Positions 1-5,678 of a DNA stretch of 5,811 nucleotides are shown in pieces. Under the pieces are notes generated by a model, which saw only the letters and a list, made by a program, of their open reading frames with translations, made no database searches and was not told where the DNA came from. How positions within the stretch are numbered: position 1 is the first letter of the stretch; each line of letters begins with the position of its first letter. This DNA comes from Anaerolineales bacterium. GTDB taxonomy: Bacteria; Chloroflexota; Anaerolineae; 4572-78; J111. The position numbers were made by a program, and so were the translations under genes. The stretch spans positions 1 through 5,811 of the forward strand of contig JAAUSP010000494.1 in the NCBI GenBank assembly GCA_012032575.1. Reading direction: 5' to 3'.

Positions 1-90
1 GTTTAACTGAGCTTCAATCGCTTCATTGGTGGGTCCGGGCACATTTTTACGCCGGACATGATCTGCATTTCGGGTTTTTCGTTTGGCCAT
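1..90 (-). CDS. N-terminal fragment of an unidentified protein, possibly a transposase
   Basis: Reading the minus strand from an ATG at 90-88 gives 30 uninterrupted codons to the window edge, starting MAKRKTRNADHVRRKN and continuing with PGPTNEAIEAQLN. A stop codon lies in frame 9 bases upstream, so this ATG is the earliest possible start. The fragment is basic at its N-terminus and then becomes acidic and helical. It loosely resembles the start of IS4-type transposases that I recall from Chloroflexota and cyanobacteria, but no catalytic residue is in view, so that identity is only an inference. There is no well-spaced ribosome binding site: a purine run directly abuts the ATG. A possible -35/-10 pair (TTGTCA, 16 bases, TAAGTT; plus-strand positions 124-97) would start the transcript almost at the ATG. 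The gene is divergent from radA. Confidence 0.45.
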   Translation of the reverse strand, partial: MAKRKTRNADHVRRKNVPGPTNEAIEAQLN

Positions 91-114
91 CCCTTTAACT
101 TACGTTATTTTCTC

Positions 115-127
115 GATTTGACAAATC
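115..127. repeat. Perfect palindrome GATTTG-A-CAAATC between divergent genes
   Basis: Six-base arms flank a single central A. The palindrome overlaps the possible -35 hexamer of the minus-strand gene. It could be an operator for that gene or part of a mobile-element end. Nothing in the sequence decides between these. Confidence 0.4.
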
Positions 128-170
128 TCTCCTTCCCTTAACTTGTCAAGCATGTTCGATGCACTTGTCT

Positions 171-182
171 GAACACTTGTTC
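171..182. promoter_or_regulatory. Candidate LexA (SOS) box over the radA -35
   Basis: GAACACTTGTTC is an inverted repeat: GAACA and TGTTC arms around a 2-base centre. Its core has the form GAAC-N4-GTTC. That is the known core of the LexA box of Bacillus and actinobacteria (CGAAC-N4-GTTCG type). Here the outer C and G are both T. The site covers the proposed -35 hexamer of radA (177-182), where a bound repressor would block RNA polymerase. Extra half sites lie nearby: GTTCG at 154-158 and CGAAC at 190-194. RadA is a recombinational repair protein, so SOS control is biologically plausible. LexA binding itself is inferred. Confidence 0.5.
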
Positions 183-205
183 TTTATCTCGAACCTTGCT
201 ATAAT
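177..205 (+). promoter_or_regulatory. radA promoter, extended -10, apparently leaderless
   Basis: TTGTTC (177-182), a 17-base spacer and TATAAT (200-205) form a good sigma-70-type promoter. TGC directly before TATAAT (197-199) makes it an extended -10. Transcription would start near 211-213, only 2-4 bases before the radA ATG at 215, so the mRNA would be leaderless. There is no Shine-Dalgarno sequence before the ATG, which agrees with this. Confidence 0.75.
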
Positions 206-214
206 TTACACACT

Positions 215-1591
215 ATGGCCAAAACAAAAACCCGTTATATTTGCCAGGAGTGCGGCAGCGTTCAGCCGAAATGGATGGGCCGCTGCCCCGACTGCGGCGA
301 ATGGAATACGCTGGTTGAAACGCTGGTCGAAGAGGGCCGCTCCGGCGGCGGGTCGGCTTCGGAGCGGCAGGCCCGGCTGGAGCGAAATCCGCCGCAGCCG
401 TTGGTTGCCATCTCCGCCGACAGCTACCAGCGCACCATGCTGCCCATGGACGAATTCAACCGGGTGCTGGGCGGCGGCCTGGTCCCCGGCGCGTTGACCC
501 TGATTGGCGGCGATCCCGGCATCGGCAAAAGTACGCTGTTATTACAAATTTCGGCCGGGCTGGCAACGGTGGGGCCGGTGCTGTACATCTCCGGCGAGGA
601 GAGTGCCCAGCAGATCAAGCTGCGGGCCACCCGGCTCAAAATCCCCGGCGACAACCTGTTTATCCTGGCCGAAACCAGTATGACCGCCATCCTGGAACAC
701 GTGCAGCAGATGTCGCCCCAGTTTTTGATTGTGGATTCGATCCAGACGATGTATCTGGATGAACTGGAGTCGGCGGCGGGGTCGGTGAGCCAGGTACGGG
801 AATGTGCGGCCCGGTTTCAGGAAGTGGCTAAGGGGCGCAATATTCCCGTTTTTCTGATTGGGCACGTGACCAAAACCGGGGCCATCGCCGGGCCGCGCGT
901 GCTGGAACACATTGTGGATACGGTGCTGTACCTGGAAGGGGAGCAGTTCCACGCTTACCGCCTGTTACGCAGCGTTAAAAATCGCTTTGGGGCGACCAAT
1001 GAGGTCGGCATTTTTGAGATGGGCGAGATTGGTCTGACCGAAGTGACCAATCCCAGCGAGGCTTTTCTGGCCGAGCGTTTGCCCAACGCCTCCGGCTCGG
1101 CCATTGCCATCACCCTGGAAGGGACGCGCCCGCTGCTGGTCGAGGTGCAGGCCCTGGCCAGCACGACCAGCTTTGGCAATCCCCGCCGCACGGCCAACGG
1201 CGTTGATTTCAACCGGCTGCTGCTGCTGGTCGCGGTGCTGACCAAGCGAGTAGGGACGCGGTTGTCGGACCAGGATGTGTTTGTCAATGTGATCGGTGGC
1301 CTGCAAATCGGCGAGCCGGCTTCGGATTTGGCGGTAGCAACGGCGATTGCCTCCAGTTTTCGCAATACGCCGGTAGCCGCCGATATGGCCCTGGTGGGTG
1401 AAGTCGGCCTATCCGGCGAACTGCGGGCCGTGGGCCACCTCGAAACCCGGCTGAAAGAAGCAGCCAAATTAGGCTTCAAACGCTGCCTGCTGCCGGCATC
1501 AAGCCAGTTAAAACAGATCAAGGACCCGCCGCTTGAACTTTTACGCGCACGCTCGCTGAATGAAGCCCTGGAGATGGCGCTGATTCATTAG
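215..1591 (+). CDS. radA: DNA repair protein RadA (Sms), RecA-like branch-migration ATPase
   Basis: RadA/Sms acts in the cytoplasm in homologous recombination, helping branch migration and processing of recombination intermediates. The 458-residue product is full length for the family. It has an N-terminal C4 zinc finger (C10, C13, C24, C27). A RecA-like core follows, with Walker A GGDPGIGKST at 98-107, Walker B-like LIVDSIQ at 171-177 and the RadA signature KNRFG at 255-259. The last 160-170 residues form the Lon-protease-like domain, which includes DFNRLLLLVAVL and GEVGLSGELR. The ATG at 215 places the zinc finger at its usual distance from the N-terminus. No ribosome binding site precedes it and the promoter -10 ends 9 bases upstream, so initiation is probably leaderless. 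A candidate LexA box overlaps the promoter. No clear intrinsic terminator follows. The identity is secure; the regulation is inferred. Confidence 0.98.
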   Translation: MAKTKTRYICQECGSVQPKWMGRCPDCGEWNTLVETLVEEGRSGGGSASERQARLERNPPQPLVAISADSYQRTMLPMDEFNRVLGGGLVPGALTLIGGDPGIGKSTLLLQISAGLATVGPVLYISGEESAQQIKLRATRLKIPGDNLFILAETSMTAILEHVQQMSPQFLIVDSIQTMYLDELESAAGSVSQVRECAARFQEVAKGRNIPVFLIGHVTKTGAIAGPRVLEHIVDTVLYLEGEQFHAYRLLRSVKNRFGATNEVGIFEMGEIGLTEVTNPSEAFLAERLPNASGSAIAITLEGTRPLLVEVQALASTTSFGNPRRTANGVDFNRLLLLVAVLTKRVGTRLSDQDVFVNVIGGLQIGEPASDLAVATAIASSFRNTPVAADMALVGEVGLSGELRAVGHLETRLKEAAKLGFKRCLLPASSQLKQIKDPPLELLRARSLNEALEMALIH

Positions 1592-1633
1592 AGATTAGAG
1601 ATTAGAGATTGGGATTGGTTAATCTCCAATCTC
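1588..1633. repeat. Heptamer tandem repeat and imperfect hairpin after radA
   Basis: Starting inside the radA stop codon, TTAGAGA is repeated three times (1588-1608). The last part folds into a hairpin: GAGATTGG plus GATT (1605-1616), loop GGTT, then AATC and CCAATCTC (1621-1633), giving 12 bp with one bulged T. No T-run follows, so it is a poor intrinsic terminator. It may protect the radA mRNA 3' end, or be one copy of a dispersed low-complexity repeat family. Confidence 0.6.
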
Positions 1634-1661
1634 CTTCTGACAGGTCGGGTTTGACCCCCTT

Positions 1662-1690
1662 TTGACAATTCATAGCCTTTGTGCTACCAT
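1662..1690 (+). promoter_or_regulatory. Promoter for the leader/small RNA upstream of the yacL-like gene
   Basis: A perfect TTGACA (1662-1667), a 17-base spacer and TACCAT (1685-1690) preceded by TGC form a promoter. It has the same extended -10 layout as the radA promoter (TGCTATAAT there, TGCTACCAT here). The expected start is about 1697. No long reading frame begins just downstream. Confidence 0.65.
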
Positions 1691-1696
1691 ATTTTA

Positions 1697-2073
1697 AGGT
1701 TCCTGACGCAGGATCAATTTATTTTTTATTATTATTTTCTGGCGGGGACTGACTTTAAACTTCATAATTATAAGCACTTATTTTTCGTTATTCGCGACAA
1801 CGGAACATTAAAAGCAACGATTGAAGAGGCAAAACGATTATCAGTTGGTCCACTTATGGAGAACCATCGGGTTTAGCAGAGTCTATTTCCACAACTTCAA
1901 CTCACTGGCTTAGCGGTAATCGCGGGGGCTAAGCTAAACTCCTTGAGTTACGGCGAACCCTCTTCGGTTATACAGTTTTCCAAAACTCTGGATGCGCTGA
2001 TTGCAGCCTCGGTTATAGTTGTTTGGCCGGGTTGTCGGGCGAATGTGCTTTGTGTACAGTCGCCCTTTTTTTT
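1697..2073 (+). ncRNA. Candidate structured leader or small RNA of unknown class
   Basis: This stretch has a promoter at its start and an intrinsic terminator at its end, and no credible protein in between. Possible helices are: TCCTG/CAGGA (1701-1713); TGGT-CC/GG-ACCA (1846-1866, with a 3-base bulge); AACTCA/TGAGTT (1899-1904 with 1944-1949) enclosing GCTTAGC/GCTAAGC (1908-1914 with 1928-1934); AACC/GGTT or CGAA/TTCG (1954-1969); and AGTTT/AAACT (1974-1987). GTTTAGC (1871-1877) can instead pair with GCTAAAC (1933-1939), which suggests alternative folds or a pseudoknot. The first 120 bases are AT-rich, unlike the neighbouring genes. I found no T-box GGTGG motif, no tmRNA, RNase P, SRP or 6S hallmarks, and no SAM or TPP riboswitch core. 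It could be an independent RNA of about 375 bases or an attenuated 5' leader of the yacL-cysS-rlmB operon. The helices were found by eye and have not been tested by covariation. Confidence 0.4.
2037..2073 (+). terminator. Strong intrinsic terminator before the yacL-like gene
   Basis: GGGCGA (2037-2042) pairs with TCGCCC (2060-2065), and TGT/ACA can extend the stem inward past one mismatch. Eight T residues follow directly (2066-2073). The operon start codon is at 2116 and I see no good promoter between them. Upstream transcripts must therefore read through for the operon to be expressed from the 1662 promoter, unless a weak promoter inside the leader is used. Confidence 0.8.
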
Positions 2074-2115
2074 GATAGCCTCAGGCCAGCGAATGACGCC
2101 AGGAGCGAAGTAGTC

Positions 2116-3168
2116 GTGAGTGTGGAATTTGTCTTCCGCCTGGTTGGTATGGTCGTTTTTGCCATCATCGGGGTTCAATCTATCCAGTATTTTCAGCCGG
2201 GCAATGCCGAGGAGTCGACCCGGTTGATTATTGCGCTGACCTTAGCCGGAGCGGCCATCGGGTTGCTGTTGGCTCCTTATCTGACTATTCGTCCCTTCAA
2301 CGCGATGCGGGCGCAGTTGAGACAGATGCCGGCCTCACATTTGCTGTTTGGGGTGCTGGGGCTGGCAGTGGGCCTGGGGGTAGCGGCCCTGCTTTACCCG
2401 CCGCTGGCGGGCCTGCCGGAGCCTTATGGAAGCATTTTGCCGGTTGCCGTCAGTGTACTGTTTGGATACATTGGTTTGTCGGTGGCGATTATGCGCCAGC
2501 GGGATATTTTGAACACGGTGGGGCCGCGCTTAACCTTTGGGGGGTCTTCGCTGGATTTTGGCCATAAATCCGGTGAAGATGCGGTGCTGCTGGATACCAG
2601 TGTGATTATTGATGGCCGGATTGCCGATATTAGCAAAACCGGCTTTATCCGCAGCCCGATGCTGGTGCCCCATTTTGTATTGAACGAATTGCAATACATT
2701 GCCGACTCCGCCGATCCAATCCGCCGTAATCGCGGCCGGCGCGGCCTGGATTTGCTGCGGCGCTTGCAGGAAGAGTCACTGGCCCCGGTCAAAATTACCG
2801 ATATTGATATCGAAGGGGTTAAAGGAGCTGATGATAAACTGGTGATGCTGGCCAAACAGCTCTCTTGCCCGATCATTACCAATGATTTCAACCTGAACAG
2901 TGTGGCCAAGCTGCAAGGAGTCGTGGTGCTGAACATTAACGAATTGGCCAATGCGGTCAAAACGGTTATTTTGCCGCACGAAACTATCAACGTTAAAATA
3001 ATTCAAGAAGGCAAAGAACGGGATCAGGGCCTGGCTTATCTGAGTGACGGAACGATGATTGTGGTTGAAAATGGCCGACATTTTATAGACCAAACTGCCG
3101 ACGTGACCGTAACCAAAGTGCTGCAAACCAGCGCCGGGCGCATGATTTTTGCCAAAATGGAACGATAA
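2116..3168 (+). CDS. YacL-family membrane protein with PIN and TRAM domains (putative RNase)
   Basis: The product is 350 residues, close to the Bacillus YacL protein in size and layout. About four membrane segments occupy residues 5-130. A PIN nuclease-fold domain follows, beginning VLLDTSVIIDGRI. Its expected acidic metal-binding residues are present: D160, E191, D239 or D240, and D257 in TND. A C-terminal TRAM domain (about 290-350, a likely RNA-binding fold) completes it. PIN domains are usually Mg-dependent ribonucleases, but the substrate of this family is not established. I chose GTG at 2116 because AGGAG lies 10 bases upstream (2101-2105) and the membrane segment then starts promptly. 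The frame stays open back to about 2023, but that extension overlaps the terminator stem. It is the first gene of a tight operon with cysS (3-base gap) and rlmB. Confidence 0.92.
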   Translation: MSVEFVFRLVGMVVFAIIGVQSIQYFQPGNAEESTRLIIALTLAGAAIGLLLAPYLTIRPFNAMRAQLRQMPASHLLFGVLGLAVGLGVAALLYPPLAGLPEPYGSILPVAVSVLFGYIGLSVAIMRQRDILNTVGPRLTFGGSSLDFGHKSGEDAVLLDTSVIIDGRIADISKTGFIRSPMLVPHFVLNELQYIADSADPIRRNRGRRGLDLLRRLQEESLAPVKITDIDIEGVKGADDKLVMLAKQLSCPIITNDFNLNSVAKLQGVVVLNINELANAVKTVILPHETINVKIIQEGKERDQGLAYLSDGTMIVVENGRHFIDQTADVTVTKVLQTSAGRMIFAKMER

Positions 3169-3171
3169 GCT

Positions 3172-4659
3172 ATGAGTCTACGAGTTTATAATTACCTCAG
3201 CCGCCAGGAAGAAGAATTTATCCCGCTCCATCCGGGTTTTGTGGGCATGTATGTCTGCGGACCAACCGTTTACGGCGACTCGCACATCGGGCATGCCAAA
3301 GTTTACATCACCTTTGATGTGGTTCATCGTTACCTGGAATACCTGGGCTATAGGGTTCGCTATGTCCAGAATATCACCGATGTGGGCCATCTGGTCGGCG
3401 ACGGCGATGTGGGTGAGGACAAAATTGGCAAACAGGCCCGCGTGGAGCGGATCGAGCCGATGGAAGTGGTTGAAAGTTATACCCGCAACTACTTCCGCGA
3501 TATGGATTTGCTCAACGTGATCCGGCCCGACATCTCCCCGCGCGCCAGCGGCCATGTGCCGGAACAAATTGAACTGACCCAACTTTTGATTGAAAAGGGT
3601 CACGCTTACGAAGCCAACGGCAATGTTTATTTTTCGGTGTCAAGCTGGCCGGCTTACGGTAAGCTCTCGCGGCGCAAGGTAGATGAACTGGAAGAGGGCG
3701 CGCGGCTGGAAGTAGCGGAGGAAAAGCGCGACCCGCGCGATTTTGCCGTCTGGCGGGCCGCCCAGCCCGATCACCTGATGCAGTGGCGCAGCCCCTGGGG
3801 GGCAGGTTTCCCCGGCTGGCATGCCGAGTGTACGGTCATGGCCCGCAAATATCTGGGCCTGCCCTTCGATATTCACGGCGGTGGCCTGGAAAATATCTTT
3901 CCGCACAACGAGAGCGAGGTGGCCCAAAGCGAAGCGGCCTACGGCGGCGAGTTTGCCCGCTACTGGCTGCTCAACAACCTGGTCACGATTGACGGAACCA
4001 AAATGGGCAAAAGCAAGGGCAATTCGTTGAGCATCCAGCAGGCTATTAGCGGCAATCATCCGCAGTTGTCGCAGGGGTATGCTCCTATGGCGATTCGCTT
4101 CTTTATCCTGAACAGTCACTACCGCCAGAACAGCGATTTTACCAACGAAGCTTTGAAAAGCGCCGCCAGAGGCTATGAGCGTTTGCTGGGGACGGTGGGC
4201 CTGGTGCGGCAGAAGTTATTAAAGGCTGAGGCTAAAGCTGAGGCTGAGTTTGCGAAAGTTATTGAACAGCACAAGACGCGCTTTTTTGAGGCGATGGATA
4301 ACGATTTCAACACGCCCCAGGCATTGGCGGCGTTGTTTGATTTCAACCGGGCGGTCAATACCTTGATCAACGGCGACCAGCCGGTGTCGCAGGATACACT
4401 CAAAGCTATTGATGAGACCTATCGCACCCTGGGCGGCGACATTCTGGGCCTCATTCCGGCTGATCTTTCCGGTGGCGAAGGGCTTTCGACGCCGGGACTG
4501 GAAGAGGATTTGGTGCGTATTTTGGTTGACCTGCGGACAGCAGCCCGTAAAAATAAGGATTTTGCCACGAGTGACGCGATTCGGAACCAGTTGTCGCAGA
4601 TTGGAGTGGTTTTAGAGGATCGGCCGGATGGGACCGCGTGGAAAGTGAGTCGAAGCTAG
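3172..4659 (+). CDS. cysS: Cysteinyl-tRNA synthetase
   Basis: This class I synthetase attaches cysteine to tRNA-Cys using ATP in the cytoplasm. The 495-residue product is full length. The HIGH motif is intact at 38-41 and the KMSKS loop appears as KMGKS at 277-281. The zinc ligands that select cysteine align with the E. coli enzyme: C29, C220 (in GWHAECT), H245 and E249 (in PHNESE). The usual second H of PHHENE is N246 here, which is not a zinc ligand. [10 protein letters not shown] at 235-244 is typical of the family. The C-terminal helical part binds the anticodon. A short charged KAEAKAEAE stretch from 351 comes from a 12-base duplication. The ATG lies 3 bases after the previous stop with only a weak ribosome site, so translational coupling is likely. 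Confidence 0.98.
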   Translation: MSLRVYNYLSRQEEEFIPLHPGFVGMYVCGPTVYGDSHIGHAKVYITFDVVHRYLEYLGYRVRYVQNITDVGHLVGDGDVGEDKIGKQARVERIEPMEVVESYTRNYFRDMDLLNVIRPDISPRASGHVPEQIELTQLLIEKGHAYEANGNVYFSVSSWPAYGKLSRRKVDELEEGARLEVAEEKRDPRDFAVWRAAQPDHLMQWRSPWGAGFPGWHAECTVMARKYLGLPFDIHGGGLENIFPHNESEVAQSEAAYGGEFARYWLLNNLVTIDGTKMGKSKGNSLSIQQAISGNHPQLSQGYAPMAIRFFILNSHYRQNSDFTNEALKSAARGYERLLGTVGLVRQKLLKAEAKAEAEFAKVIEQHKTRFFEAMDNDFNTPQALAALFDFNRAVNTLINGDQPVSQDTLKAIDETYRTLGGDILGLIPADLSGGEGLSTPGLEEDLVRILVDLRTAARKNKDFATSDAIRNQLSQIGVVLEDRPDGTAWKVSRS

Positions 4660-4665
4660 GATCTC

Positions 4666-5409
4666 ATGCGCGAAACGCTCTACGGCCGCAACGCCGCGCG
4701 CGAGTGTCTTCGGGCGCGGCGGCGTCATGTTCACAAAGTACTGCTGGCCGATACGGTTGAACCGGCAGCGATTATTGACGAGATTGTAAGCCTGGCCGAC
4801 CAGGCAAAAATACCGGTGCAGAAAGTCCCGCGAAAAATGCTGGACAATCTGGCTAAAGGCCATCAAGGGGTGGCCCTGGAAACCGGGCGCTATCCTATGG
4901 TGACGGTTGAAGACATTTTAGACCGGGCCAAAAAATTGGCCGAACCGCCTTTTATTGTCGCGTTGGACCATCTGGAAGACCCGCACAACGTCGGTGCTAT
5001 TTTGCGGACGGCTGAGAGTGTGGGCGTTCACGGCGTTATCATTCCCAAGCAGCGCTCGGCCAGTGTGACTCCGGCGGTGGTCAATGCCTCGGCGGGAGCC
5101 GCCGAGCATATCTGGGTTGCCGAAGTGAGCAACCTGGTTCAAACCCTGGAAAAGCTGAAACAGGCTAATGTTTGGGTGGCGGGGGTTGAAGATACAGCGG
5201 CCGCTTCGCTTTACAGCCAGGCCGATTTGAGCGGCGCTGTCGCCCTGGTTATTGGCAGTGAAGGCAAAGGGATGAGCCGCCTGGTCAAAGAAACCTGCGA
5301 CTTTTTGATTAAACTGCCCATGCGCGGACAAATCGAGTCGCTTAACGCTTCCGTGGCAGGTGGGCTGGTTTTATATGAGGTCTGGCGTGCGCGCGGATTT
5401 AAAAATTGA
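4666..5409 (+). CDS. rlmB: 23S rRNA (guanosine-2'-O-)-methyltransferase, RlmB/TrmH family
   Basis: SpoU/TrmH-family enzymes transfer a methyl group from SAM to a ribose 2'-OH. RlmB modifies G2251 in the peptidyl-transferase loop of 23S rRNA (E. coli numbering). The 247-residue length is normal. The N-terminal L30-like substrate-binding domain begins LYGRNAARECLRA. The SPOUT catalytic domain has motif 1 with N108 and R114 (NVGAILRTAESVG), motif 2 with E199 (IGSEGKGMSRL) and motif 3 with S225 and N227 (IESLNASVAGG), so the knotted SAM site looks intact. The ATG is 6 bases after the cysS stop, with AGGA at 4658-4661 overlapping that stop. The cysS-rlmB order matches Bacillus and supports RlmB over other TrmH-family members. 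A different target nucleotide cannot be excluded from sequence alone. Confidence 0.93.
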   Translation: MRETLYGRNAARECLRARRRHVHKVLLADTVEPAAIIDEIVSLADQAKIPVQKVPRKMLDNLAKGHQGVALETGRYPMVTVEDILDRAKKLAEPPFIVALDHLEDPHNVGAILRTAESVGVHGVIIPKQRSASVTPAVVNASAGAAEHIWVAEVSNLVQTLEKLKQANVWVAGVEDTAAASLYSQADLSGAVALVIGSEGKGMSRLVKETCDFLIKLPMRGQIESLNASVAGGLVLYEVWRARGFKN

Positions 5410-5434
5410 CCGACCCTGATTAATTTTCCAGGAA

Positions 5435-5469
5435 GGTTAATTTGACTCTTAACCATTAATCCGTATACT
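5435..5469 (+). promoter_or_regulatory. tRNA-Tyr promoter with an inverted repeat around the -35
   Basis: TTGACT (5442-5447), a 16-base spacer and TATACT (5464-5469) form a good promoter, with an expected start near 5476, about 40 bases before the tRNA. GGTTAA (5435-5440) and TTAACC (5449-5454) are perfect inverted arms flanking the -35. This could be a repressor site or a coincidence of an AT-rich control region. Confidence 0.65.
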
Positions 5470-5478
5470 TGACTGTTG

Positions 5479-5502
5479 CGCGGCGGAAATCGCCGTGTTT
5501 TT
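5479..5502 (+). terminator. GC hairpin plus T-run between promoter and tRNA-Tyr
   Basis: CGGCG (5481-5485) and CGCCG (5491-5495) pair around GAAAT. The stem can extend by a G-U and a C-G pair to 5479-5497, and five T residues follow at 5498-5502. It looks like a short intrinsic terminator and may end the yacL-cysS-rlmB transcript. It also falls within the first 30 bases of the transcript expected from the tRNA promoter. Confidence 0.5.
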
Positions 5503-5515
5503 AAATTAAATAAAT

Positions 5516-5600
5516 GGAGAGGTGCCCGAGTGGCTAAAGGGGGCTGACTGTAAATCAGCTGGCTACGCCTACGGTGGTTCGAATCCGCCCCTCTCCACCA
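5516..5600 (+). tRNA. tRNA-Tyr, anticodon GTA
   Basis: All arms of a class II tRNA fold by eye. The acceptor stem GGAGAGG (5516-5522) pairs with CCTCTCC (5590-5596). The anticodon stem GCTGA/TCAGC (5543-5547, 5555-5559) encloses loop CTGTAAA with anticodon GTA at 5550-5552. The long variable arm (5560-5572) has a GGC/GCC stem. The T stem GGTGG/CCGCC (one T-G pair) carries loop TTCGAAT. Discriminator A is at 5597 and the CCA end is encoded at 5598-5600. It decodes UAU and UAC. Its position just ahead of tuf follows an arrangement seen in several bacterial groups. Confidence 0.97.
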
Positions 5601-5603
5601 ATT

Positions 5604-5637
5604 AAAACAGACAGTGAGTCTCCTCACTGTCTGTTTT
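5604..5637. terminator. 15-bp perfect hairpin between tRNA-Tyr and tuf
   Basis: AAAACAGACAGTGAG (5604-5618) and CTCACTGTCTGTTTT (5623-5637) pair perfectly around a TCTC loop. With A residues at one foot and T residues at the other, it could terminate in either direction. It begins 4 bases after the tRNA CCA end. Only 41 bases remain to the tuf ATG, so it may instead be a partial terminator or a processing site within a tRNA-tuf transcript. Confidence 0.7.
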
Positions 5638-5678
5638 CCGAATACCATTTTATATAACAGCGAGGAGACTGCATCAAT

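Noticed and set aside
1643..1663. GGTC/GACC or GGGT/ACCC hairpin as the radA terminator
   Set aside because: The stems are only 4 bp, the alternatives compete, and the following T-run is short and merges into the next -35, so it is too weak to annotate.
1701..1740. TCCTG/CAGGA hairpin followed by a T-rich tract as an early terminator
   Set aside because: The stem has only 5 bp with a 3-base loop, and the T-rich tract is interrupted and begins a few bases away. It is kept only as a helix of the leader.
1679..1876. 65-codon plus-strand reading frame after radA
   Set aside because: Its TTG start is upstream of and overlaps the proposed -10 box, it has no ribosome binding site, its first part is an AT-rich low-complexity stretch, and I recognise no protein family.
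1697..2073. T-box leader sensing tRNA-Cys for the downstream cysS
   Set aside because: The position would fit, but the conserved T-box GGTGG-type antiterminator bulge is missing from the whole leader.
1697..2073. tmRNA or RNase P RNA, suggested by the size of about 375 bases
   Set aside because: There is no tRNA-like acceptor or T arm with CCA end and no plausible tag sequence for tmRNA, and no conserved RNase P core motifs.
2023..2115. N-terminal extension of the yacL-like frame
   Set aside because: The extension covers the intrinsic terminator and lacks a ribosome site. GTG at 2116 has AGGAG at a workable distance and gives the normal family length.
1948..2178. 76-codon minus-strand reading frame
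   Set aside because: It is antisense to the leader and the start of the yacL-like gene, crosses the terminator stem, and has no recognisable motif.
3178..4119. Long minus-strand frames opposite cysS
   Set aside because: They are shadows of a GC-rich coding gene whose plus-strand product has all its catalytic motifs. They lack ribosome sites and family resemblance.
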